Positions 16,649 through 24,000 of a stretch of 62,123 nucleotides of DNA are shown one piece after another (the first letter of the stretch is position 1; the number at the start of each line of letters is the position of its first letter). A model generated the notes under the pieces. The model was not told the DNA's origin. It was given only the letters and a program-made list of their open reading frames with translations, and made no database searches. Made by a program: the position numbers and the translations under genes. Source of the DNA: an uncultured Flavobacteriales bacterium (lineage in GTDB: Bacteria > Bacteroidota > Bacteroidia > Flavobacteriales_D > Sanyastnellaceae); contig CAJQLF010000024.1 in the NCBI GenBank assembly GCA_905479115.1, positions 1 to 62,123 on the forward strand, written 5' to 3'.

Positions 16649-18010
16649 ATGACATTTTCTGCGCCTGCGTCCAGCATTTCAATCCACTGGATTCGCCGTG
16701 ATATGCGGATGGAAGACAACCGCACCTTGCTTTCGGCAATGCAAACGAATAAGCCGGTTCTAGTCGCCTTTATTTTTGACCAGAACATTCTCTCCCAGTT
16801 GGATAACCCGGAGGACCGGCGCGTCACCTTCATCCACCAAGAACTCGCGAAGCTGCAGCAACAATTGGAAAAATTTGGCAGCACCTTGCACGTTGGCTAC
16901 GGGGAGCCTGAGGCGGTTTGGCGGCAATGGCTTCGAGACTTTGAACAAGCGGGAATCCACATTGATTCCGTCCACGTGGGCCGTGACTACGAGCCTTATG
17001 CCCAAACCCGAGACCGAGCATTGGCATCGCTTTTTGAGCAGCACGGCATTGGATTTAAGGGCGTCAAAGACCACGTAATTTTTGAAAAATCTCAAGTCAC
17101 CAAAGACGATGGTTTGCCGTATACGGTCTTCACACCCTACAGCAAGAAATGGAGAAAGGCCTTAACACCTCACGACTATGCGGCAGCGGATTCATTGGAC
17201 CGGTGCTCCAAACAAACCCTTGTTCAACGAGACCACTTGTCCACCGGTGCACTTCCGACCTTGGCGTCGATGGGATTTCGACCAGTCGAACGCGCCCATG
17301 AATGGATTCCCGACAAGACGATTCAGCGCCAAATCCTCAAATCTTACGGAGACAAACGAGATTTTCCCGCCGTTGCCGGCACGTCCCGCCTATCGCTCCA
17401 CTTGCGTTTCGGAACCGTTAGCATCCGTGAAGCCTTGCGCGCAGGCCTCCAGCACAGTGAAAAATGGACCACAGAATTGATTTGGCGGGATTTCTACCAA
17501 AGCATCATTTACCATTTTCCACATTCCGCAACGGACAGTTTCAGACCGGCGTACGACGCCATCCCATGGGACAACAACGAAGCACATTTTGCCGCGTGGT
17601 GCGAGGGCCGAACGGGCTATCCATTGGTTGATGCGGGCATGCGCGAACTGGTGCAAACAGGATTCATGCACAACCGCGTCCGCATGGTGGTCGCCTCCTT
17701 TTTATGCAAGCATTTGCTGACAGATTGGCGATGGGGTGAGCGATTCTTTGCACGCCACCTCCTAGATTTTGACCTCGCATCGAATGCTGGTGGTTGGCAA
17801 TGGGCCGCAGGGTCAGGATGCGATGCTGCGCCGTACTTCCGGGTTTTCAACCCCACCGCCCAATTTGATAAATTTGATAAAGACAAGGCGTACGTCCGAA
17901 AGTGGGTGCCGGAATACGGCACGTCTCAGTACCCTGAGCCCATCGTCGACCATGCAACTGCGCGCATTCGCGCCATTGAAACGTACAAATCGGTCTTGAA
18001 ACCGGTCTAA
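16649..18010 (+). CDS. phrB: Deoxyribodipyrimidine photolyase (class I CPD type)
   Basis: 453 residues, the usual length. It uses FADH and light to split cyclobutane pyrimidine dimers. The N-terminal antenna domain starts HWIRRDMRMEDNRTLL and continues VLVAFIFDQNIL. The FAD domain shows AGTSRLSLHLRFGTVSIREA, ELIWRDFYQSIIYHFP, GYPLVDAGMRELVQTGFMHN, RVRMVVASFLCKHLLTDWRW and NAGGWQWAAGSGCDAAPYFR, all standard class I photolyase blocks. The spacing to the next gene (18 bp) suggests co-transcription with the CoA-transferase. The second-chromophore binding type cannot be read with confidence. Confidence 0.93.
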   Translation: MTFSAPASSISIHWIRRDMRMEDNRTLLSAMQTNKPVLVAFIFDQNILSQLDNPEDRRVTFIHQELAKLQQQLEKFGSTLHVGYGEPEAVWRQWLRDFEQAGIHIDSVHVGRDYEPYAQTRDRALASLFEQHGIGFKGVKDHVIFEKSQVTKDDGLPYTVFTPYSKKWRKALTPHDYAAADSLDRCSKQTLVQRDHLSTGALPTLASMGFRPVERAHEWIPDKTIQRQILKSYGDKRDFPAVAGTSRLSLHLRFGTVSIREALRAGLQHSEKWTTELIWRDFYQSIIYHFPHSATDSFRPAYDAIPWDNNEAHFAAWCEGRTGYPLVDAGMRELVQTGFMHNRVRMVVASFLCKHLLTDWRWGERFFARHLLDFDLASNAGGWQWAAGSGCDAAPYFRVFNPTAQFDKFDKDKAYVRKWVPEYGTSQYPEPIVDHATARIRAIETYKSVLKPV

Positions 18011-18027
18011 GAACGTATTTTCGTTTC

Positions 18028-19095
18028 ATGGCCGCATTGGAATCTGTCCGTGTTTTAGAATTGGCGAGTGTACTGGCAGGCCCATTGGCAGCCACAGCAT
18101 TGGCGGAACGTGGCGCCCATGTCACGAAAGTCGAACGGCCACCCCTTGGAGATGTGACGCGAAGTTGGAAAGGGGCCAATGAGGATGCTGCATCCGAAAC
18201 ATCGGCCTACTACGAAGCTGCCAACGGATCCAAGCACTTGCACTGGATGGACCTGGCTTCTGAGGAGGGCCAGCTATGGTTGGAGGAACAGCTCACCTCC
18301 CATGATGTACTGATTGAGAATTTCAAAGCGGCCGATCTCGCTAAATTCAACCTCCAACCGGAAGCCGTTGCTGCGCGACATCCGCACCTCGTGCGGGTGC
18401 GCCTCATTGGATTCACGGATGCACCGGAACGGTTGGCCTATGACGTGGTCGTCCAGGCCGAAACCGGGTTCATGCACCTGAACGGAGAATCAGACGGACC
18501 GCCTTTGCGAATGCCCGTCGCCTTGATGGATGTGCTTGCCTCCCATCAAATACGCCTCGCCGCATTGGAGGGTTTACTCAGCAGGTCGCACGGCAAAACG
18601 GGTTTTTTTGCCGAGGTATCCCTCGCAGGAAGCGGCGTCACAGCCTTGGTCAATCAAGGCACGAATTGGCTTGTTGCAGGGAGCTCCCCTCACCGCAACG
18701 GGGGGGTGCACCCGAACATCGCACCATACGGCGATGTGCTGTTGTGCAAGAACGGCCACCTTGTATTGGCCATCGGAAACAACCGACAATTTGAGGGGTT
18801 GTGCCAGGTTTTAGCGCAACCAACACTGCTTCAAGACGAGCGATTTAGCTCAAATCAACGAAGAGTCATGCACCGAAAGGCATTGATGGATTCGCTCAAC
18901 CTCGCATCATCGGATTGGGAAAAGGCTCCGCTCGAGTTGGCCCTTCGCCAAGCAGGAGCTCCAGCGGGTGTTGTCAGGACCCTCGAGGAGGTGTTTGAAC
19001 CCGACGGACCCCATGCCGAGTGGATTCAAACCAATGCTTCCGGAGCCAATCGCCCAGCGGCCATCGCCTACAGGGTTCATCATTTCGGCCACTGA
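18028..19095 (+). CDS. CaiB/BaiF family CoA-transferase (family III)
   Basis: 355 residues. Family signatures are VLELASVLAGPLAATALAER at the start, then TKVERPPLGDVTRSWKG, DVLIENFKAADLAKF, the conserved YDVVVQAETGFMHLNGE and an Asp in ALMDVLASHQIR, the likely acyl-anhydride-forming residue. Such enzymes move CoA between carboxylic acids; a racemase activity (AMACR-like) is also possible from this family. At 355 residues it is somewhat shorter than the ~390-400 of most members. It follows the photolyase by 18 bp and converges with cysQ. The substrate is not indicated by neighbours. Confidence 0.88.
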   Translation: MAALESVRVLELASVLAGPLAATALAERGAHVTKVERPPLGDVTRSWKGANEDAASETSAYYEAANGSKHLHWMDLASEEGQLWLEEQLTSHDVLIENFKAADLAKFNLQPEAVAARHPHLVRVRLIGFTDAPERLAYDVVVQAETGFMHLNGESDGPPLRMPVALMDVLASHQIRLAALEGLLSRSHGKTGFFAEVSLAGSGVTALVNQGTNWLVAGSSPHRNGGVHPNIAPYGDVLLCKNGHLVLAIGNNRQFEGLCQVLAQPTLLQDERFSSNQRRVMHRKALMDSLNLASSDWEKAPLELALRQAGAPAGVVRTLEEVFEPDGPHAEWIQTNASGANRPAAIAYRVHHFGH

Positions 19096-19115
19096 AAGAG
19101 GGCGGTCAGACGCGA

Positions 19116-19970
19116 CTATTCTTGACTTCTTAACGCGCGGGGACCGCGAACCAAAAACCAAGGATTCAGCAATTCTTCTCGGTTATACGTCAGCGCCGAT
19201 TTGGTTTCCCAATTCATCACTTCACATCCAGCTGCCAAACACACGGCTTGGCCTGCAGCGGTATCCCACTCCATGGTCGGGGCAAATCGCGGGTAACAGT
19301 CAGCGAATCCGGCCGCAACCATGCACAGTTTGAGCGAGCTCCCTCTGGATATCAGATCCACCGTTCCATGCAGTTGACGGAGCTCTTCGATGTAGGCCTC
19401 GGTCTCTGGTGACATGTGACTGCGGCTCGCCACCGCCGTGAAGGAACGCTCTTCTGACGGCTGAGGCATGGTGCATGCTGCGGCTTTCCAATCCGCCATT
19501 TCCCACGTCGTACTTCCCCCTTCCGCGAGATAGGCGCCATTGAACTGATCCCCATAAAACAACTGCCCTTTCGCCGGAGCATACACGACGCCTAAGATGG
19601 GCACACCGTTTTCGACCAAGGCGATGTTGACGGTAAATTCTCCGTTCCGTTTGATGAATTCTTTGGTGCCATCGATGGGGTCAATGATCCACAGCCTTTT
19701 CCAATCTTGGCGCTCCTGGTAAGAGATAGAACGGCCTTCTTCGGAAAGCATTGGAATGCCGGTTCCACTCAAGTGGGATTTTATTTCTTCGTGAGAAGCG
19801 AGGTCTGCGCGCGTCAGCGGACTTTCGTCCCCTTTGGTTGTGATATCAAAATCACCGGAGTCGTAAATTTTCATGATCACTTGACCCGTAGTAATCGCGG
19901 CTTGCAAGCTGAGCTGAAGCAGATCATTTAGCGGGGCCTCCGCCATGTCACTTGTCGCAGTTTTATCCAT
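19116..19970 (-). CDS. cysQ: 3'(2'),5'-bisphosphate nucleotidase CysQ
   Basis: 284 residues from the ATG at 19970, which overlaps the transglycosylase stop as TAATG; an in-frame extension to 20036 exists but would lie inside the upstream gene. The enzyme removes the 3'-phosphate of PAP, a by-product of sulfate assimilation, using Mg or Li-sensitive catalysis. The inositol-monophosphatase signatures are SEEGRSISYQER (Glu), WIIDPIDGTKEFIKRNGEFT (Asp-Pro-Ile-Asp-Gly-Thr) and TMEWDTAAGQAV (third metal Asp). No other sulfate genes are in the window. Confidence in the family is high. Confidence 0.9.
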   Translation of the reverse strand: MDKTATSDMAEAPLNDLLQLSLQAAITTGQVIMKIYDSGDFDITTKGDESPLTRADLASHEEIKSHLSGTGIPMLSEEGRSISYQERQDWKRLWIIDPIDGTKEFIKRNGEFTVNIALVENGVPILGVVYAPAKGQLFYGDQFNGAYLAEGGSTTWEMADWKAAACTMPQPSEERSFTAVASRSHMSPETEAYIEELRQLHGTVDLISRGSSLKLCMVAAGFADCYPRFAPTMEWDTAAGQAVCLAAGCEVMNWETKSALTYNREELLNPWFLVRGPRALRSQE

Positions 19971-20899
19971 TAAATTGGAAATGCAATGGCCACAGAATCG
20001 CCTGACGCAATGGTCAATCGATTGGAACGGAGCCACGGATTTAAAGTCTTGAGTGTCTTCAAATTCGCCCCCTCCCTTAGCGCAAACGCCGCAGCATCTT
20101 CAATGGAAGACGTCGCCCAAACAGTCCGCGTCTGATACGGCTCATACAGGGCGTCCTCATCGATTGAAAACCCAAAGGATTCAGGAGCCTCGAAGATGGC
20201 CTTGATCGCGAGCAATCGATAAACGTAGCGTGCCGTTTCGGCATTCAAGTGCAATTCCCAATACGTCTCCACCCCTTGCTCTTCCATCTCCCTTCGCACA
20301 CCAGCCTTGCCCATGTTGTACGAGGCGGCAGCCAGTGCCCACGTTCCGAATTCGTCCTTGGACTCCAGCAAATACGCGCATGCCGCATGCGTTGCCTTTT
20401 CAACGTGGTAGCGCTCGTCCACATCCCGAGTCACCTTCAATCCATATTGCGGTGCTGTTCCTTTCATGAATTGCCAAAATCCCGCTGCACCGGCTGGGGA
20501 TACCACCTGAGCCAGCCCACTTTCTATGATCGCGAGGTATTTGAGGTCTTCGGGCAATCCATTTTCGCGCAAGATGGGTTCGATGACCGGAAACCAACGC
20601 GCAGCGCGCTTAAAGTACAGCATGGTGGAGCTGTGATGGTAGGTGTTGACGATGAGTTCACGGTCCAGTTGCTCCCGCACTCCAAACGCATCCAGCGGAA
20701 CCACTTCGCCCGCCAGGTCCTCCTCCTTCGGCAATTGAGGCGCTTCGTTTTGTATCCACCCCCCGATTGTATCGGGCTTCTTAGCTTCTGTCATTGCCGG
20801 ATTGGACACCGACGCTGTGAGGCCAACGCCAAACACGACAAACGCAAGGCACTTCAAGAAAATGGAGCGCACATTCTTCCTGGAATTCAATTTACTCAT
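19970..20899 (-). CDS. Lytic transglycosylase, SLT domain (MltD-like)
   Basis: 309 residues. An N-terminal hydrophobic segment (residues 13-31, IFLKCLAFVVFGVGLTASVS) acts as a signal or anchor. The SLT domain has the catalytic Glu in YLAIIESGLAQVVSPAGAAG, followed by FWQFMKGTAPQYGL, DERYHVEKATHAACAYL and WALAAASYNMGKAGVRREM. It cleaves peptidoglycan glycan strands, leaving 1,6-anhydro ends. The C-terminal ~45 residues (FALREGANLKTLKTLNPWL, SGDSVAIAFPI) look like one LysM-like repeat, as in MltD. It overlaps cysQ by one base. Confidence 0.9.
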   Translation of the reverse strand: MSKLNSRKNVRSIFLKCLAFVVFGVGLTASVSNPAMTEAKKPDTIGGWIQNEAPQLPKEEDLAGEVVPLDAFGVREQLDRELIVNTYHHSSTMLYFKRAARWFPVIEPILRENGLPEDLKYLAIIESGLAQVVSPAGAAGFWQFMKGTAPQYGLKVTRDVDERYHVEKATHAACAYLLESKDEFGTWALAAASYNMGKAGVRREMEEQGVETYWELHLNAETARYVYRLLAIKAIFEAPESFGFSIDEDALYEPYQTRTVWATSSIEDAAAFALREGANLKTLKTLNPWLRSNRLTIASGDSVAIAFPI

Positions 20900-20993
20900 T
20901 TTTCTTGCGGGGCTAATCGAGGCTCACGAAATTACCGCGAAGGCTCCAATCAAAAAAGAAATTCGAGGCGCATTCCGCCAACTTTTCCACACT

Positions 20994-21563
20994 TCATTTA
21001 AAGGGCCATCCCCCGGCATTCAGAAGAGGAGCCACGGCATCCTTTTCGGATAAAAAAGGCCCCCCTTCGGGCATAACAAATCCGGTTGACTCCCACGCTA
21101 TGGCCAATTCCGGATCATTCCATAGAATAGACCCCTCTGATTCCGGATGGTAAGAAGCTGTGCACCGGTATTCCACTACCGCCTGGTCCGTCAACGCAAG
21201 AAACCCATGGGCAAACCCAGCGGGAATCCACAATTGGCAACCGTTCTGGTCCGATAATTCACTCGCGTACCACTGTCCCCGCGTGAGAGACGAAGAACGC
21301 ACGTCCACTGCAACATCAAGGATTTTTCCGGAAGCCGCCCGAACCAACTTTCCCTGAGCATGCGGCTCGCGTTGATAATGCAGACCACGCAGGGTTCCCG
21401 CCTTTGAGATGGAGAGGTTTTCCTGAACAAATTCCAATGACTTCCCCGAGTCACCGACCACCATTCCGTCGCGCCATGTTTCCCAAAACACCCCACGATC
21501 GTCCCGGAATTGGCGCGGCGTTAATTTCAAAAGCCCCTCCAGTGGCAAAGCTTCAATTTCCAT
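20994..21563 (-). CDS. rfbC: dTDP-4-dehydrorhamnose 3,5-epimerase
   Basis: 189 residues, normal for RmlC. It epimerises dTDP-4-keto-6-deoxyglucose at C3 and C5 on the way to dTDP-L-rhamnose. The cupin core shows LEFVQENLSISKAGTLRGLH (catalytic His) YQREPHAQGKLVRA, WIPAGFAHGFLAL and the catalytic Tyr in VVEYRCTASYHPES. It starts 1 bp after the stop of the wza-like gene, so the two form an operon for surface polysaccharide. rfbA, rfbB and rfbD are not in the window. Confidence 0.93.
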   Translation of the reverse strand: MEIEALPLEGLLKLTPRQFRDDRGVFWETWRDGMVVGDSGKSLEFVQENLSISKAGTLRGLHYQREPHAQGKLVRAASGKILDVAVDVRSSSLTRGQWYASELSDQNGCQLWIPAGFAHGFLALTDQAVVEYRCTASYHPESEGSILWNDPELAIAWESTGFVMPEGGPFLSEKDAVAPLLNAGGWPFK

Positions 21564-21564
21564 C

Positions 21565-22368
21565 TCAATTGGGATTTACAATGAACGCGTAAAAGAAGGT
21601 CAAGGTCGAAATCAACGACGCAATGGGCGTCAAACTTTCGGTCGCCTCCCGCACGATTTGAGGCAGAGGCTCGACATAAATGATGTCGTAAGCCTGCACC
21701 ACCACATTCGCTGCATCCAATCCATCAATGGTAGATAAATCCATTTTGTACACTTCATTGCCCGAGGCGGTTCGCCGAATCAACTTCACTTTTGAGGCGT
21801 TAGCGCGGTTTCCAATCCCGCCAGTCATGGCCAAAACTTCGAGCAAAGTGGTGTTCATGTTGACCAGCGTCACCACCGATGCCCTTCCCGACTCTCCAGG
21901 AAAAATGTACACGCGATTATTCATAATGCGCAATATCACGTACGGCTCATTGTAATAACTCGCGTACGCCTCCTCCAAAAGTTCTTCCGCCTCTTCAAGC
22001 GTCAACCCTTCTAAGCGTATGTTTCCCAACTCAGGCAGTTCAATAAGGCCATCGGGTTTCACCAAGTAGCTCATTCCGCCCTGCTGATTCATCTGCTGAT
22101 TCATCTGCTGATTGCCGCCTTCAGACCCACCCGGAGCACCAGCCGTCATCTGATTCAGGCGCTGGCCTTTGTTCGTAAACAAGCGAAATTGCAGCATGTC
22201 ATTGGGGGCAATCCGATATCCGCTTGACTCCATTTCCTCCAATGGAGAGAAGTCAAAGTTATCACCTGTGCTGAACATGATGTCACGGTTGATGGTGCAT
22301 CCCGATAAAAACAAGATGGTCAGGCCGAGGAAGGCCCATTGCTTACTTAAAATGTGCGGCATCGTCAT
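21565..22368 (-). CDS. Polysaccharide export outer-membrane lipoprotein (Wza/Poly_export family)
   Basis: 267 residues from the ATG at 22368 (22362 is also possible). The open frame continues upstream to 22503, but the lipoprotein signal LTILFLSGCT (Cys near residue 23) sets the start. The Poly_export domain begins GYRIAPNDMLQFRLF and continues YLVKPDGLIELPELGNIRLE; a SLBB-like domain follows (VYIFPGESGRASVVTL, YDIIYVEPLP). The protein would form the outer-membrane channel for an exported polysaccharide. A Gln/Asn/Met-rich insert (NQQMNQQMNQQGGM) interrupts the first domain. No Wzc kinase is adjacent. The C-terminus ends with one hydrophobic helix (FFYAFIVNPN). Confidence 0.88.
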   Translation of the reverse strand: MTMPHILSKQWAFLGLTILFLSGCTINRDIMFSTGDNFDFSPLEEMESSGYRIAPNDMLQFRLFTNKGQRLNQMTAGAPGGSEGGNQQMNQQMNQQGGMSYLVKPDGLIELPELGNIRLEGLTLEEAEELLEEAYASYYNEPYVILRIMNNRVYIFPGESGRASVVTLVNMNTTLLEVLAMTGGIGNRANASKVKLIRRTASGNEVYKMDLSTIDGLDAANVVVQAYDIIYVEPLPQIVREATESLTPIASLISTLTFFYAFIVNPN

Positions 22369-22470
22369 ATTTCGTATCGTGTATCGTCGTGAAATCTCCC
22401 CACGATGGGTCGGAAATCGCTGCAAATTACCAATGAATTTCGCACCTCCCACATTCCAGAGGAACAACGG

Positions 22471-22478
22471 TATCTTTG
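22471..22478 (+). promoter_or_regulatory. Bacteroidota -7 box TATCTTTG for the GNAT gene
   Basis: Exact match to TAnnTTTG, only 4 bp before the ATG at 22483. This implies a nearly leaderless mRNA and argues against the longer in-frame start at 22405. Confidence 0.7.
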
Positions 22479-22482
22479 CGGC

Positions 22483-23028
22483 ATGTTGAAGAGCTCCTCG
22501 CATCGATTACGGGCCATGGAACCCACGGACTTGGATTTACTCTTCCAACTCGAAAATTCACCCAGCGAGTGGTGGTTGGGCGCTCAGCTGGCTCCTTTGA
22601 GCAGGGCCACTCTGGAACGGTACATTGCCGGCGACCATGACCTTTACCGGGATCTCCAATTGAGGCTGATCATCGAGACACGCAATGGGAACGCCGTAGG
22701 TGCTGTTGACCTGTATCAACTCGACCCCCGAAACCGCAGAGCAGGTGTTGGAGTCGCAATCGCCCCCGGCCATCGCAAAGCAGGACACGCCAAAGCTGGC
22801 TTGGAATTGCTGGTGAGCTATGCGTTTGAGCATTTAGATCTCCATCAATTGTGGGCCGAAATTCCTGCGATGAACGACCGGAGCTTAACCTTGTTCGAAA
22901 AAGCAGGATTTACTACCGGCGGGCGCTTCACTGATTGGATCCGCGCCGAAGGGACGTGGCACGATGCCATCTGGGTTCAATGCATTTCCAATTTTTCTGC
23001 CGCAACGACTCCAATTCACAATGAATAA
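22483..23028 (+). CDS. GNAT family N-acetyltransferase (RimJ/RimL-like)
   Basis: 181 residues from the ATG at 22483, chosen because a TATCTTTG promoter box lies just upstream and the N-terminus then reads as a normal GNAT (HRLRAMEPTDLDLLFQLENS). Acetyl-CoA binding is shown by NRRAGVGVAIAPGHRKAGHA (the R/Q-x-x-G-x-G/A loop) and the family's NDRSLTLFEKAGFTTGGRF tail. It transfers an acetyl group to an amine or protein N-terminus; the substrate is unknown. Its last 8 bp overlap the start of mltG. Confidence 0.88.
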   Translation: MLKSSSHRLRAMEPTDLDLLFQLENSPSEWWLGAQLAPLSRATLERYIAGDHDLYRDLQLRLIIETRNGNAVGAVDLYQLDPRNRRAGVGVAIAPGHRKAGHAKAGLELLVSYAFEHLDLHQLWAEIPAMNDRSLTLFEKAGFTTGGRFTDWIRAEGTWHDAIWVQCISNFSAATTPIHNE

Positions 23029-23989
23029 GCGCTTGAGAAACTTCCTGCTCATTTGGGGGGCAGCAGCCGCGACAGCTGGCGTTTGGGCCTTGGGTAAATA
23101 CCAACTGTGGACTGCTCCAGTTGGACAAGCTGAGAATTGGTGCATTGAAATTGAGCCCGGTATGAACGCGGCAGATGCATTGGAAGCTTCCCATCCCGAG
23201 GTCGCATCGGTGATCGACTGGCGCGGTTGGAGCATCTACCCGGGTAAATATTGTGCCGTCGGGATTCAACAAGCCAATGAAGTGGCACGAAGAATTGCCA
23301 CTGGGCAGCGCGAGGAAATTCGGTTGCCCCTTCCCTCCAAACGGACCCTGGCCGAAATCGCAGGCCATCTCGCCCCGCGCATTTGGGCCGATAGCGCAGC
23401 AATTATGGAAGCGCTCGACACGGACAGCATGCTCTGGCAAATCATCCCCAATACCTACCGGGTTTATTGGGAATGTGACGCCAATCAATTGGCCGATCGA
23501 CTGCGGTCGGAAAGCCGCAATTGGTGGACCGCTGACCGGCTCAAACAAGCTTGGAGCCTCGGACTTACGCAACGGGAAGTCGTTACACTCGCCTCCATTG
23601 TTCAAGAAGAGACAGCCACGGTCGAAGAGGCTCCTCGTGTTGCGGGACTCTACCTGAACCGGCTGAAGAAGAAAATGCTCCTTCAAGCAGATCCGACCTT
23701 AAAGTTTGCCTTAGGCGATTGGACGATTCGCAGGCTCTTGGACGAGGATAAAAAAATCGCTTCGCCTTACAATACCTACCGCAATCCCGGCTTACCACCG
23801 GGTCCGATTCGCATACCTGAACCAACGTACCTCGAAGCTGTTCTCCAAGCAGAACAACACAATTACCTGTACATGTGCGCCAAACCCGATGGATCAGGAA
23901 CTCACGCTTTTGCCAGAAATTACGCTCAGCACTTGCGCAACGCCAGGGAATACCAAACCATGTTGAACCGCCAACGCATCTACCGATAA
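23021..23989 (+). CDS. mltG: Endolytic murein transglycosylase MltG
   Basis: 322 residues from the ATG at 23021 (an earlier in-frame ATG would lie deep in the GNAT gene). An N-terminal membrane helix (FLLIWGAAAATAGVWAL) is followed by the YceG/MltG domain with LASIVQEETATVEEAPRVAG (catalytic Glu), YLNRLKKKMLLQADPTLKFA, SPYNTYRNPGLPPGPIRIPE and the substrate-side HAFARNYAQHLRN. It cuts nascent peptidoglycan strands and sets their length. It overlaps the GNAT gene by 8 bp and is 11 bp before the DUF5916 gene, so the three are likely co-transcribed. Confidence 0.94.
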   Translation: MNKRLRNFLLIWGAAAATAGVWALGKYQLWTAPVGQAENWCIEIEPGMNAADALEASHPEVASVIDWRGWSIYPGKYCAVGIQQANEVARRIATGQREEIRLPLPSKRTLAEIAGHLAPRIWADSAAIMEALDTDSMLWQIIPNTYRVYWECDANQLADRLRSESRNWWTADRLKQAWSLGLTQREVVTLASIVQEETATVEEAPRVAGLYLNRLKKKMLLQADPTLKFALGDWTIRRLLDEDKKIASPYNTYRNPGLPPGPIRIPEPTYLEAVLQAEQHNYLYMCAKPDGSGTHAFARNYAQHLRNAREYQTMLNRQRIYR

Positions 23990-24000
23990 AGGCAAGATCT

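Noticed and set aside
20249-21001. A 250-codon plus-strand open frame over the lytic transglycosylase
   Set aside because: It opposes an intact SLT gene with catalytic Glu and coupled start/stop to cysQ; no domain seen.
22928-23686. A 252-codon minus-strand open frame over mltG, and a 223-codon one at 23583-24254
   Set aside because: Both oppose mltG and the DUF5916 start, which have strong domain matches; the translations show no family features.
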